Source of the DNA: CAWAWP01 sp963841205
GTDB lineage: Bacteria; Chloroflexota; Ktedonobacteria; Ktedonobacterales; JADMIN01
Length of the DNA stretch: 64,000 nt
NCBI GenBank assembly: GCA_963841205.1
Contig: CAWJCH010000016.1
Location: forward strand, 42,788 to 106,787
Direction: 5' to 3'
Positions 30,273 through 38,365 of this stretch are shown here, in pieces. The translations under genes and the position numbers were made by a program. Position 1 is the first letter of the stretch. The number at the start of each line of letters is the position of its first letter. Under the pieces are notes generated by a model. It saw only the letters and a program-made list of their open reading frames with translations. It was not told the DNA's origin and ran no database searches.

Positions 30273-30375
30273 CTTGGAGGTCTTGCGGATCGTCGGCTGT
30301 TCCAGGGCGCTACATTCTGCCGGATGGGTGGGAAAGCGGCACGGTCGGGCAATCTCGCGGCTCGCACGGGCCGCC

Positions 30376-30417
30376 CGGCTTGCCTCCCCCTGCCTTCAGG
30401 CAGGGGGAGGCAAGCCG
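30376..30417. repeat. Left-end hairpin of the IS605-type element
   Basis: Perfect 19-base inverted repeat around a TTCA loop, with the core GCCTCCCCCTGCC. Such imperfect or perfect hairpins are recognised by Y1 transposases. Nearly the same core (CCCCCTGCC/GGCAGGGGG) is in the miniature element. Confidence 0.85.
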
Positions 30418-30441
30418 AGAGTTTTACTAGAAGCCAAACGG

Positions 30442-31410
30442 TCAATTCAGCAGATCGGGGGACGACTCGGCGTGCGCGCCGGGTGCCGATTGCACCCGAT
30501 GTTTGTTACGGCCGCAATTGGGTTTGCCGCACCCTTCGCCCTGATGCACCGGGCGGGCTTCTTCGCGCGGCTTGTCGTAGCCCGGCAACTCGCGGACGGG
30601 GACGCTGATGACGGCGCCGCTCTCGAGCGAAAGATCGACGGATTCTTTCGGCACGTTGATGCCGATCACGCGACCGGCGCCCGACGGCGTGTGCAGGACC
30701 TCGCCGTAGCTTGGCATCTCTTGCTTAGCGGCGATGTAATCGTCGTTCTCGTAGGCAAGGCAGCACATGAGGCGTCCGCAGATACCCGAGATCTTGGCGG
30801 TGTTGAGCGGTAGCCCCTGCTCCTTTGCCATCTTGATTGAGACGACGTTGAACTCGGTGAGCCACGAGCTGCAGCAGAGCGTCTTGCCGCAGACGCCGAC
30901 GCCGCCGAGTATCTTCGCGTGATCGCGGGCACCGATCTGGCGTAGCTCGATGCGCGTGTGGAACTGCGAGGCGAGGTCGCGGACCAGCGCGCGGAAGTCG
31001 ACGCGCTCCTCGGCCGTGAAGTAGAAGGTGAGGCGGGTGCCATCGAAGGTGTATTCGGCCTCGACGAGCTTCATCGGGAGCGCGTGGGTCTCGATGCGCT
31101 CGGCGCATCGGCGCAACACGTCCTTTTCCTTCGACTTGAAGGCCAGGAGCTGGCGTAGGTCGTCCTCGGAGGCGAGGCGCTGCACGGGTTTGAGTCCCTC
31201 GCTCGGCAGCTCCGAGGCCTCGACCTGGCGTGGCGCGATGACGACGCGGCCACACTCCATCCCCTTGGCGCTCTCGACGATCACCCACTGTCCGACCTTC
31301 AGATCGAAATTTTGTGGATGGTAATAGTAGATGCGGCCGGCGGGACGGAAGCGCACGCCCACCACGCGAGCGGAGGCGTTGTGGGTGTAGGTGGTTTGTG
31401 GTGCAGCCAT
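30442..31410 (-). CDS. ricT: PSP1-domain protein, RicT/YaaT-like
   Basis: 322-residue PSP1 superfamily protein like Bacillus RicT (YaaT), part of the iron-sulfur RicAFT complex that affects RNase Y, sporulation and competence. Cysteine motifs fit: GVGVCGKTLCCSSWL and ICGRLMCCLAYEND. The core VVGVRFRPAGRIYYYHP, AEYTFDGTRLTFYFTAEERVDF and IELRQIGARDHAKILGG are typical. The C-terminus adds a cysteine/histidine tail (CGKPNCGRNKHR). RicA and RicF are not adjacent. Its ATG abuts the stop of the ANTAR regulator gene without a gap, so both are one operon. The IS605-type element lies just past its stop. Confidence 0.88.
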   Translation of the reverse strand: MAAPQTTYTHNASARVVGVRFRPAGRIYYYHPQNFDLKVGQWVIVESAKGMECGRVVIAPRQVEASELPSEGLKPVQRLASEDDLRQLLAFKSKEKDVLRRCAERIETHALPMKLVEAEYTFDGTRLTFYFTAEERVDFRALVRDLASQFHTRIELRQIGARDHAKILGGVGVCGKTLCCSSWLTEFNVVSIKMAKEQGLPLNTAKISGICGRLMCCLAYENDDYIAAKQEMPSYGEVLHTPSGAGRVIGINVPKESVDLSLESGAVISVPVRELPGYDKPREEARPVHQGEGCGKPNCGRNKHRVQSAPGAHAESSPDLLN

Positions 31411-31989
31411 TTAGGTATGCAGCTCTTCCGCGAGAAGGATTGCCTCGGCGATCTCTCGCATAGACTTGCGGTTGTTCATGCTGGCCTTCTGGATGCGCCT
31501 GAAAGCCTCCTGCTCGGAGACGCCGTGCTTAGTCATCAGCACACCCTTGGCCTTTTCGACGACCTTGCGCGTGGCGAGGTGATCTTCGAGGTCCTTGACG
31601 CGCGCCTCCATCGACTTGAACTCTTGGAAGCGGCTGAGGGCAATCTCGATGGCGGGCTTGAGGTCGCTGGAGCGAAACGGCTTCGTCAAGTACGTGACGA
31701 CGCCGGCGTCGCGAGCGCGCTCGATTAGCTCATCGTCGCTGAAGGCGGTCAGCAGCACGACGGGAGCCATCTTCTCGCGCGTCAGGATCTCGGCAGCAGT
31801 GATGCCGTCCATCTCTGGCATGCGGATGTCCATGATGACCAACTCGGGGCGCAGTTCGCGCGCCAGGTTGACGGCGCTCTGCCCATCGCCGACATCGCCG
31901 ACCACCAGATAGCCCTGGCGCTGCAGCTCTTCCTTCAGATCCATGCGGATGACGGTCTCGTCCTCCGCGAGAATGATGCGCGTTGGCAC
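31411..31989 (-). CDS. Response regulator with ANTAR RNA-binding output domain
   Basis: About 192 residues: a receiver domain (RIILAEDETVIRMDLKEEL, phosphorylatable Asp in LVIMDIRMPEMDG, Thr in LLTAFSD, Lys in YLTKPF) and a C-terminal ANTAR domain (RKVVEKAKGVLMTKHGVSEQ, AFRRIQKASMNNRKSMREIA). ANTAR domains bind dual hexanucleotide stem-loops and prevent transcription termination, so it acts on RNA. The GTG at 31989 is preferred, with GGAGG upstream. No histidine kinase is adjacent. It overlaps nothing and directly precedes ricT. A TATACT at 32059-32054 on this strand may be its -10 box. Confidence 0.9.
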   Translation of the reverse strand: MPTRIILAEDETVIRMDLKEELQRQGYLVVGDVGDGQSAVNLARELRPELVIMDIRMPEMDGITAAEILTREKMAPVVLLTAFSDDELIERARDAGVVTYLTKPFRSSDLKPAIEIALSRFQEFKSMEARVKDLEDHLATRKVVEKAKGVLMTKHGVSEQEAFRRIQKASMNNRKSMREIAEAILLAEELHT

Positions 31990-32169
31990 GGATGCACCTC
32001 CAAGATGTGCGGGCGCCATGCCCAGGGGCGCGGCGGTGCGCGTGTTCGGCGGCAGTATAGCACATCGTGGCCGCCGGCAGGCTCGTTATCTTCAGGCATG
32101 CGCGATTGAAACGTGGGCGCCGCCGGCACGTAGGTCGCTGGCGCGTGTGAGTCTCTGGGGAACGGACGG

Positions 32170-34557
32170 CTATTGGGCGAGGGTGACGATGGTGACGCCA
32201 TCGCCGCCGTCATTCGCCGCGGCCGACTCGAAGGTCTTGACGAGGGGATGCTTGGCGAGCTGCTGGCGGATGGCCTGGCGGAGCGCGCCGGTACCCTTGC
32301 CGTGGAGAACGCGCACGAAAGGCATGCCGGCGAGGTACGCGTCGTTGAGGTAGGCGTCGACCTGCGGGAGGACCTCTTCGACGCGCTGCCCGCGCAGATC
32401 CAGCTGGAGATCGGGCGCCTCCGCCGACTCGATGTTCGGCACCGTGACGAGCGCAGGGGCGCTGGCATCGCTCGCGCCGGAGCGGGCCTGGCGGCGGCTC
32501 AGTCGCTCGATGTCGGCTGCGCGGACGCGCATCTTTAATGAACCGAGCCGAACCTCAACCTCGCCGCGTGCGTCTGGGAGCGAGAGGAGCTCGCCGCGTG
32601 AGTTCATTGCGCGCACGCGCACCATGTCGCCGATCTGGAGCGGCCCCGCCTGCGGCTCCTCCTGGCCCTCATCGGGGAGCTCACGATCGGCTGGCGGTTG
32701 CGCGCGGAGTGGGATGGGGGCGACGCGATCTTCGAGGTTGCGGACCTGCTGGCGAAGCGCGACCAGGCGCTCGGGGGCGACGCGCTGCCTCGCGATTTCG
32801 GAGCGCATGCGAGCGAGATCTGCCTCCACAGCTTCTAGCTCGCGGCGCGCGCGCTCTCGCGCCTCGTTCAGGATGGCGGTGCGACGTTGCTCAAGATCGT
32901 AGCGTTGGCGCTCGACCTCGCGGCGCTGATGCTCGGCCTCGGCGCGCTCCATGCTGAGGTGGAAGCGTTCGTCGGCGGCGGCCTTGCGGTCGGCCTGCAA
33001 GCCTTCGAGAAGCCCTTCCATCTCGACGCCAGCGGTGCCGAGATATTCGCGGCCCTGCTCGACGATCTCGTCTGGCAGGCCGAGGCGCGTGGCGATGGCG
33101 AGCGCGTTGCTGCGACCGGGCAGGCCGATGGTGAGCCTGTAGGTTGGCGAGAGCGTCTCGACGTCGAACTCGACGGAGGCGTTGGCAACGCCAGCCTCCT
33201 CATGGGCGAACGCTTTCAGCTCGGAGTAGTGCGTGGTCGCCAGCGTCTCGACCCCGCGCCGCAACAGGTGCAACAGGATTGCTCGCGCGAGCGCTGAGCC
33301 TTCGCTCGGATCGGTGCCGGCGCCGAGCTCATCCAGCAGCACGAGGCTACCTGGCTCGGCGTCGCGCAGGATCTCGACGATGCGGCTCATGTGCGAGGAG
33401 AAGGTGCTGAGGCTCTGCTCGATGCTCTGCTCGTCGCCGATGTCTGCGAAGATGTCGGTGTAGACGGGCAGCTCGGAGCCGTCTTCGGCGGGGACGTGCA
33501 TGCCGGCCTGGGCCATCAGGCAGAGCAAGCCGACGGTCTTGAGCGCGACGGTCTTGCCGCCAGTGTTCGGCCCCGTAATCACCACCATCGTGAACTCGTC
33601 ACCCAGGCGGAAGTCGATCGGCACGACGCGGCCCGCCAACAGGGGATGCCGCGCCTGGATCAGGCGGAGCCGCCCCGCTGTGTTGACCTTCGGCACGCCG
33701 GCGCGGATCAGGCCGGCGTAGCGTGCTTTGGCGAGGTGTAGATCGATCTCGGCGAGCAGCTCGACGGCGAGGCGGACGTACGGCGACTCGCGTGCGACCT
33801 CGGCGGAGAGTTCGGTGAGGATACGCTCGATCTCCTGGCGCTCGTCGAGTGCCAGTTGGCGCAGGCGGTTGTTCATCTCCACGACGACCAGTGGTTCGAC
33901 GAAGATGGTGGCACCGCTGCCAGACTGGTCGTGGACGATGCCGCGCACCTGGCCGCGCGCTTCGGCGCGCACGGGTAGCACGTAGCGGTCCGACCGCATA
34001 GTGATGATCGGCTCTTGCAGGGCGGAGCGGAACTCGTTCACCAGCGTGGCGAGGCGCTCTTGCAGGCGCTGCTGGGCGTTGCGCAGCTCCGCGCGGAGGC
34101 GGCGCAGCTCGGGCGAGGCCGAGTCAAGCACGTCGCCGTCTTCGCTGATACACTCGGCGATGCGCCCTTCTAGCTGCGGGCGCGCGGGTAGGTCCTCGGC
34201 GAGTGCCTTGAGCAAGGGATATGATTCGTCGACGCGCGTGATGGTGCGCCCGACGTGCGCGGAGGCGCGGAGGGTGATCAGGATATCGATCAGCTCGGCG
34301 GGAGAGAGCACGGCGCCACGCTCAGCAGCGGAGGCGTGTGGCCGCACGTCACGGGCGCCACGGACGCCGATATCGGGGCGAATCTCGAGCAGGCGTCGCG
34401 CCTCGGTGGTGTAGGCGATGCGGCGTCGCACCTCGTCCGCGTCGGCGCTGGGCAGCAGGTCCCGCGCCAGCGCTTTGCTAGCTGAAAACGACGCCTCGCC
34501 GACGAGTCGTTCGAGTATTTTGGGGTATTCGAGGGTGGAGATGCTCTTTTGATGCAT
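32170..34557 (-). CDS. mutS2: Endonuclease MutS2
   Basis: 795-residue MutS2, a MutS-like ATPase without the mismatch-recognition domain, with C-terminal Smr nuclease; involved in suppression of homologous recombination and in ribosome rescue. The clamp/lever region is followed by the ABC-type ATPase (ITGPNTGGKTVALKTVGLL, LVLLDELGAGTDPSEGSALA, ATTHYSELKAFA), a coiled linker, a KOW-like segment (GDMVRVRAMNSRGELLSL) and the Smr domain (LDLRGQRVEEVLPQVDAYL, VRVLHGKGTGALRQAI). ATG at 34557 (MHQKSISTLEYPKILERL) is chosen by comparison with the family; an in-frame extension to 34677 looks non-coding. Confidence 0.95.
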   Translation of the reverse strand: MHQKSISTLEYPKILERLVGEASFSASKALARDLLPSADADEVRRRIAYTTEARRLLEIRPDIGVRGARDVRPHASAAERGAVLSPAELIDILITLRASAHVGRTITRVDESYPLLKALAEDLPARPQLEGRIAECISEDGDVLDSASPELRRLRAELRNAQQRLQERLATLVNEFRSALQEPIITMRSDRYVLPVRAEARGQVRGIVHDQSGSGATIFVEPLVVVEMNNRLRQLALDERQEIERILTELSAEVARESPYVRLAVELLAEIDLHLAKARYAGLIRAGVPKVNTAGRLRLIQARHPLLAGRVVPIDFRLGDEFTMVVITGPNTGGKTVALKTVGLLCLMAQAGMHVPAEDGSELPVYTDIFADIGDEQSIEQSLSTFSSHMSRIVEILRDAEPGSLVLLDELGAGTDPSEGSALARAILLHLLRRGVETLATTHYSELKAFAHEEAGVANASVEFDVETLSPTYRLTIGLPGRSNALAIATRLGLPDEIVEQGREYLGTAGVEMEGLLEGLQADRKAAADERFHLSMERAEAEHQRREVERQRYDLEQRRTAILNEARERARRELEAVEADLARMRSEIARQRVAPERLVALRQQVRNLEDRVAPIPLRAQPPADRELPDEGQEEPQAGPLQIGDMVRVRAMNSRGELLSLPDARGEVEVRLGSLKMRVRAADIERLSRRQARSGASDASAPALVTVPNIESAEAPDLQLDLRGQRVEEVLPQVDAYLNDAYLAGMPFVRVLHGKGTGALRQAIRQQLAKHPLVKTFESAAANDGGDGVTIVTLAQ

Positions 34558-34708
34558 GGTCGGGTACTGGGTGACTCCATGTAGGTAGATCGTCGGGGCG
34601 GATGGCGGCATCGAGGTGCCGGCTGCGGCTGTTGCCGACTGAAGGCCGCCTGGGAGTGCCGTGCGGGCCGCGCGCACCCTTTACTAGACGCTCGATGTGA
34701 CTCGCGCG

Positions 34709-35500
34709 CTATGCAGATTTCTCACCACTATACAGCACGGCCCGCCACGAGGGAACGCGCACGATCTCCTCTCGTGGGACAAGCCCCACGGAGCGGAGCA
34801 GCCGCGCGAATGAGGTTTCCGCGGTGCTCGGCGTTGTGGTCGGCGATGGGACGCTGCGCCCGTAGATGAGACGCTGGATGGCGACGAAAGGCAGCAGGGC
34901 TACGTTCGCGGGTACGAGGGTCGCGCCGAGCACGACGATGAGGCGGCCGCCGGGACGCAGCACGCGGGCGATCTCGGCGAGCGCATGCGGATCGACGATG
35001 TACTCCGTCGGGAAGGTGCTTACCACGTTGTCGAACGATGCGCCTGCAAAGGGCAATTGGCGGACATCGGCTTGGTGAACCGTTGCGGGATCATGGCCCG
35101 CGCGGCGGAGACGTCCCTGCGCGGCGGCGACCATCTGCGGCGAGCGATCAATTGCCTTGCACTGATAGCCCGCCGCGAGGAGGTCGATCAGCAGGGCGCC
35201 GGGGCCGCAGCCGACCTCCAGAACATCGCGGCCGTGCAGTCGCGGGAGGACGAGCCGCTGCCAGGTGCGCCACTTGCCGGCAAAGGGGATCGTGCTGGCC
35301 GCCCAGTAAAGCACGCGGTTGGTGTAGAGCAACTCGAAGAGCGGGCGGACGACCCGCCAGCGTAACGATTCCTTCCCCACCACTGCGCGCTCCCGATTGC
35401 GCTGCACCGCATGCAGCGAGAAGCCTCGACGCGGAGGATACGTCCCCCACATCGAGGCCCTCTTCAACTGGGCAGCCGAACACCAACCGCCCTTAAACAT
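34709..35500 (-). CDS. Class I SAM-dependent methyltransferase
   Basis: 263 residues at most. The SAM motif is DVLEVGCGPGALLIDLL, with CKAIDRSPQMVAAA (acidic loop), ADVRQLPFAGASFDNVVSTF and IARVLRPGGRLIVVLGA, a UbiE-like set. The C-terminal part (VPANVALLPFVAIQRLIYG) is hydrophobic and may touch membrane or lipid. Substrate unknown. The N-terminus is uncertain: the longest frame starts at 35500, eight bases from the miniature IS605 element, and a Met at 35452 (MWGTYPPRRG) is an alternative. The insertion may have altered its upstream region. Confidence 0.75.
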   Translation of the reverse strand: MFKGGWCSAAQLKRASMWGTYPPRRGFSLHAVQRNRERAVVGKESLRWRVVRPLFELLYTNRVLYWAASTIPFAGKWRTWQRLVLPRLHGRDVLEVGCGPGALLIDLLAAGYQCKAIDRSPQMVAAAQGRLRRAGHDPATVHQADVRQLPFAGASFDNVVSTFPTEYIVDPHALAEIARVLRPGGRLIVVLGATLVPANVALLPFVAIQRLIYGRSVPSPTTTPSTAETSFARLLRSVGLVPREEIVRVPSWRAVLYSGEKSA

Positions 35501-35507
35501 GCGAGAT

Positions 35508-35766
35508 TGACACTCCCCAGGCGTAAACGCCGGGGATGCTCAGGCTACGTATGTGGTACCCCATGTGGTACCCCATGGGGTACCCCGCTGCGTTAGCGCC
35601 TGACGGGCCTGCCCGGCCCGATTGTACGGTGTGGCGTCCGAAGAGGCCACGTTGCTCGGCCGTACAGGGCACTCGTCTACCGAACGAGTAGCGCAACGGC
35701 CATTGGACCGGACTGGCTTTCATCCCCCTGCCTTGAGGCAGGGGGATGAAAGCCAGGATTTTACTA
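35508..35766 (-). mobile_element. Miniature IS605-type element (no tnpB) at the clpP stop
   Basis: About 259 bases sharing both ends with the 29.0-30.4 kb element: a perfect 20-base stem-loop (35713-35756) with the same CCCCCTGCC core, the terminal TTTTACTAG, and a right-end TCCCC-GGCG/CGCC-GGGGA hairpin (35514-35536). Internally CGGGCCTGCCCGGCCCG (near 35606) matches the tnpB 3' region, so it is a deletion derivative. It abuts clpP so closely that the clpP stop TAG is part of the terminal sequence. Confidence 0.8.
35551..35586. repeat. 12-base tandem array in the miniature element
   Basis: ATGTGGTACCCC twice, then ATGGGGTACCCC. Three contiguous 12-base units, one substitution. The same habit of short tandem arrays is seen in the larger relative. 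Confidence 0.9.
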
Positions 35767-36432
35767 GCGCGTCAGCGCCGCCTCGATCTGGTGCGACGGC
35801 ACCAGGATGTCGTCGACGATGCCGTACTCTACGGCGGTCTGCGCCGTCATGTAGAAGTTGCGGTCGGAGTCGAGCTTGATCCGATCCATCGTCTGGCCGG
35901 TGTGCTTGACCAAGATGTCGTAGATCGTGGTCCGCAGGCGAAGGATCTCGCGCGCGGTGATCTCGATATCGGTCGCCTGGCCCTCAGCGCCGCCGAGCGG
36001 CTGGTGGATTAGCACGGTCGAGTTCGGCAGGATGTAGCGCTTGCCCTTGGCGCCACCGGCGAGCAGCACCGCGCCCATGCTCATCGCCATGCCCATGCAG
36101 ACGGTGGAGACGTCGGGCTTGATGAACTGCATCGTGTCATAGATCGCCAGGCCGGCATAAACGCTGCCGCCCGGGCTGTTGATATAAATGGAGATGTCCT
36201 TGGTGGCATCCTCGGACTGCAAGAACAACATTTGCGCTACGACGAGGTTAGCGACGTGATCATCGATCGGCGTACCGATGAAGATGATGCGCTCCTTGAG
36301 GAGGCGCGAGTAGATATCCATGCCCCGCTCACCGCGGGGAGTCTGCTCAAGTACCGTGGGCACCAGCAGATCGGTCGGCGTTGCCGCCGGACCCTGCCCC
36401 GCGGGGTTACGGGGATCGTACAGCGAAGACAT
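35764..36432 (-). CDS. clpP: ATP-dependent Clp protease proteolytic subunit; catalytic Asp position appears to be Asn
   Basis: 222-residue ClpP, barrel-forming serine protease fed by ClpX/ClpC. The catalytic Ser (S118 in CMGMAMSMGAVLL) and His (H143 in STVLIHQPLGG) are in place and correctly spaced. Aligning by eye with E. coli ClpP, the third triad residue (Asp171 there) falls on N192 in KLDSDRNFYMTAQTA; other Asp residues are four and two positions earlier. The N-terminus carries an extended lead before the first helix. The gene is monocistronic, its stop codon coincides with the border of the miniature IS605 element, and it diverges from the GT20 gene across a region with a 22-base palindrome. 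clpX is not adjacent. Confidence 0.95.
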   Translation of the reverse strand: MSSLYDPRNPAGQGPAATPTDLLVPTVLEQTPRGERGMDIYSRLLKERIIFIGTPIDDHVANLVVAQMLFLQSEDATKDISIYINSPGGSVYAGLAIYDTMQFIKPDVSTVCMGMAMSMGAVLLAGGAKGKRYILPNSTVLIHQPLGGAEGQATDIEITAREILRLRTTIYDILVKHTGQTMDRIKLDSDRNFYMTAQTAVEYGIVDDILVPSHQIEAALTR

Positions 36433-36764
36433 TCCAGTGCTCCTTCGATTGGCGACCGACGCTCATGCGTCCCGGCCGCTCCCGCCGTCGGTCGCGTCGT
36501 CGCGCGGCGACACGAGCCAATGCGCGGTACGCTACACGATAGCCCACGCCCGAGCGACGTGTCAAACCCAACCGGCGGCACATGCTGAGAGCATGCGTCA
36601 GGTTCCGAAACGGCGAGCACAGCGCCGCAAGAACGCCTGCGCAGGCGTTCTCATGGCACCCGCCCTGCGTGGGATGAGGCGGAGCACTCCGCCGGCTGAC
36701 GTGACGCAGTTGCTTTACTTTCGCCAATCTCGCATAGCGTCTCACCCTTGAAAGGCCGACATAC
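36433..36764. other. Divergent clpP / GT20 intergenic region
   Basis: 332 bases with no gene. The main feature is the palindrome at 36630-36651. No confident promoter hexamers were identified on either side. Confidence 0.5.
36630..36651. promoter_or_regulatory. 22-base perfect palindrome between clpP and the GT20 gene
   Basis: AGAACGCCTGC followed directly by its complement GCAGGCGTTCT. Perfect symmetry without a spacer is more like a protein operator than an RNA terminator. Lies about 114 bases upstream of the GT20 start and 198 bases upstream of clpP. Confidence 0.4.
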
Positions 36765-38342
36765 ATGACTGACCCACGCGCACAGTCCGAAGATACTGAT
36801 CTCGCGACCCTCACCGAGGGTCGCCGGTTGATCATCGCGAGCAATCGAGGTCCCGTCGAGTTCAGGCGCGCGCCCAACGGGCACCTCGTCAAGAAGAACG
36901 GGTCTGGGGGTGTTGTTACGGCGCTGGCCGCGCTGGCGCGGAAACTTCCGTTGACCTGGGTCGCCGCCGCGATGACGGAGGGCGACCGGCTCGCGTTTCC
37001 CGAGGGCAGCGCCACGACGCGAGACGTGCGGATCGGCCGCGACGCGGTCACGGTTCGCTACGTTGCCGTCCCCGACGACGTGTATCACCTGCACTACGAC
37101 GAGATAAGCAACCAGTATCTGTGGTTTCTTCAGCACTATCTGTGGAACCCGACGGAATGGCCTACTTTCACCGACAGCCAGCACGATGCGTGGGATCGCG
37201 GCTACCGCACCGTCAACCAGGCTATCGCCGATGCGGTGATCGACGAGGCGCGGCGCGAAGGCGGAGATGTCGACGGCGCGGAGTCGCTGATCTTGTTGCA
37301 GGACTACCACCTATACCTCGCAGCGGGCTTTATTCGCCAGCGGTTGGCGAATGCCACGATCCAGCAGTTCATCCATATTCCCTGGCCATCGGTGCGATAC
37401 TGGCAGTTGCTGCCGGATGGCATGCTGCGCGCGATCTTCGAGGGGCTCGCCGCCAACGACGTGATCGGGTTCCAGACGGAGCGGGATGCGCGCAGCTTTC
37501 TCGAGTGTGTCCGCGTCGTCCTGCCCGAGGCCCGCGTGGATCTCGATGCGGGCCGCTTCGTGCGCCGACGGCGGCGAGTGATCGCCCACGCCTACCCCAT
37601 CACGGTTGATGCCGAGGACGTTCGGAAGACCCTGGCGTCGGCACCGGCGAGGGTCGCGGCGAACGAGCTGGCGCCGCAGGTCGCGGAAGAGATGCGAGTC
37701 ATCGTGCGGGTGGATCGGTTGGAGCCGACGAAAAACATCGAGCGCGGCCTACTTGCGTATGAGGAGTTGCTGCGGACGCACCCGGACCTACGCGGCACGC
37801 TGCGCCATCTCGTGTTTCTGGTGCCCTCGCGGGAGGACGTGCCGGCGTATCGCAAGTACGCTCGCAAGGTGCGCCGCCTGATCGGACACATCAATCGCGA
37901 GTACGGATCGAAGGGCTGGAAGCCAATCATTGCTTACGTGGACAACAATCGCGCCCGTGCGCTGGTTGCCTTGCGTCGCGCCGACGTCGTCCTAGTGAAT
38001 CCGATCTTCGACGGCATGAATCTCGTCATCAAGGAGGCGGCGCTCGCGTCGGAGCGCGACGCCGTGCTGATTCTCTCGCGCACCGCAGGGGCATACTACC
38101 AACTCGCCGAGGCGGTGCTGCCGATCTCGCCGCTGGACGTCGCCGAGACTGCCGATCAGATCTACGAGGCCTTGACGCTTTCGGAGCACGACCGACACCG
38201 GCGCGCCGAGCTCGCGCGCGGCATCGTGCAGAGCGACACGCTCACCGACTGGATCACCAATCAACTGCGGGACGCCGCCTCGATGCGACCTGGGCGGGTT
38301 AATCGCAGCCGGCCGAAGGAGACGCTTCGCGCGGCGGGGTGA
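36765..38342 (+). CDS. GT20 glycosyltransferase, trehalose-6-phosphate synthase-like
   Basis: 525 residues, GT-B fold of family 20, which joins a nucleotide sugar to glucose-6-phosphate to give trehalose-6-phosphate, a compatible solute precursor. Landmarks: LIIASNRGPVEF at the N-terminus, LLQDYHLYLAAGFIRQRL, a phosphate/nucleotide-binding RVDRLEPTKNIERGLLAYEELL (Arg and Lys present) and VNPIFDGMNLVIKEAAL. Several family positions diverge from OtsA, for instance HIPWPSVRYWQLLPD instead of the usual HTPFP and IFDGMNL instead of LRDGMNL, so a relative with another acceptor is possible. No trehalose phosphatase gene is adjacent. Confidence 0.82.
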   Translation: MTDPRAQSEDTDLATLTEGRRLIIASNRGPVEFRRAPNGHLVKKNGSGGVVTALAALARKLPLTWVAAAMTEGDRLAFPEGSATTRDVRIGRDAVTVRYVAVPDDVYHLHYDEISNQYLWFLQHYLWNPTEWPTFTDSQHDAWDRGYRTVNQAIADAVIDEARREGGDVDGAESLILLQDYHLYLAAGFIRQRLANATIQQFIHIPWPSVRYWQLLPDGMLRAIFEGLAANDVIGFQTERDARSFLECVRVVLPEARVDLDAGRFVRRRRRVIAHAYPITVDAEDVRKTLASAPARVAANELAPQVAEEMRVIVRVDRLEPTKNIERGLLAYEELLRTHPDLRGTLRHLVFLVPSREDVPAYRKYARKVRRLIGHINREYGSKGWKPIIAYVDNNRARALVALRRADVVLVNPIFDGMNLVIKEAALASERDAVLILSRTAGAYYQLAEAVLPISPLDVAETADQIYEALTLSEHDRHRRAELARGIVQSDTLTDWITNQLRDAASMRPGRVNRSRPKETLRAAG

Positions 38343-38365
38343 GGTCTCGGCGAGGATAGGCGATT

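Larger units (their letters stand above)
29037..30287 (-). pseudogene. tnpB: TnpB RNA-guided nuclease homologue, repeat-expanded and frameshifted
   Basis: IS605 OrfB/TnpB family. The frame is open from a likely ancestral start at 30287 (IRKTSKYKL), where the expected ATG is ACG; the first legal start is a TTG at 30089. The RuvC-like residues can all be found, but in different frames: GIDVGLQVF (Asp), YDAIEREDV (Glu), DRDEDAARN (Asp), with THVCPTCG of the zinc ribbon. Three +1 shifts (in the 12-base array, near 29410-29440, and in the 9-base array) cancel, so the minus-strand frame stays open although about 130 central residues are out of frame. Four in-frame tandem arrays expand the gene. Probably inactive as written. 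Confidence 0.8.
29002..30430 (-). mobile_element. IS200/IS605-type element with tnpB only
   Basis: Minus-strand element. The left end has a perfect 19-base stem-loop (30376-30417) and the terminal TTTTACTAG (plus strand, 30422-30430). The right end after tnpB has a CCCC-CGGC/GCCG-GGGG hairpin (29012-29032). These ends match a miniature copy at 35508-35766, which supports the borders. No tnpA (Y1 transposase) is present, so it would need help in trans. It sits 11-12 bases past the ricT stop. Confidence 0.8.
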
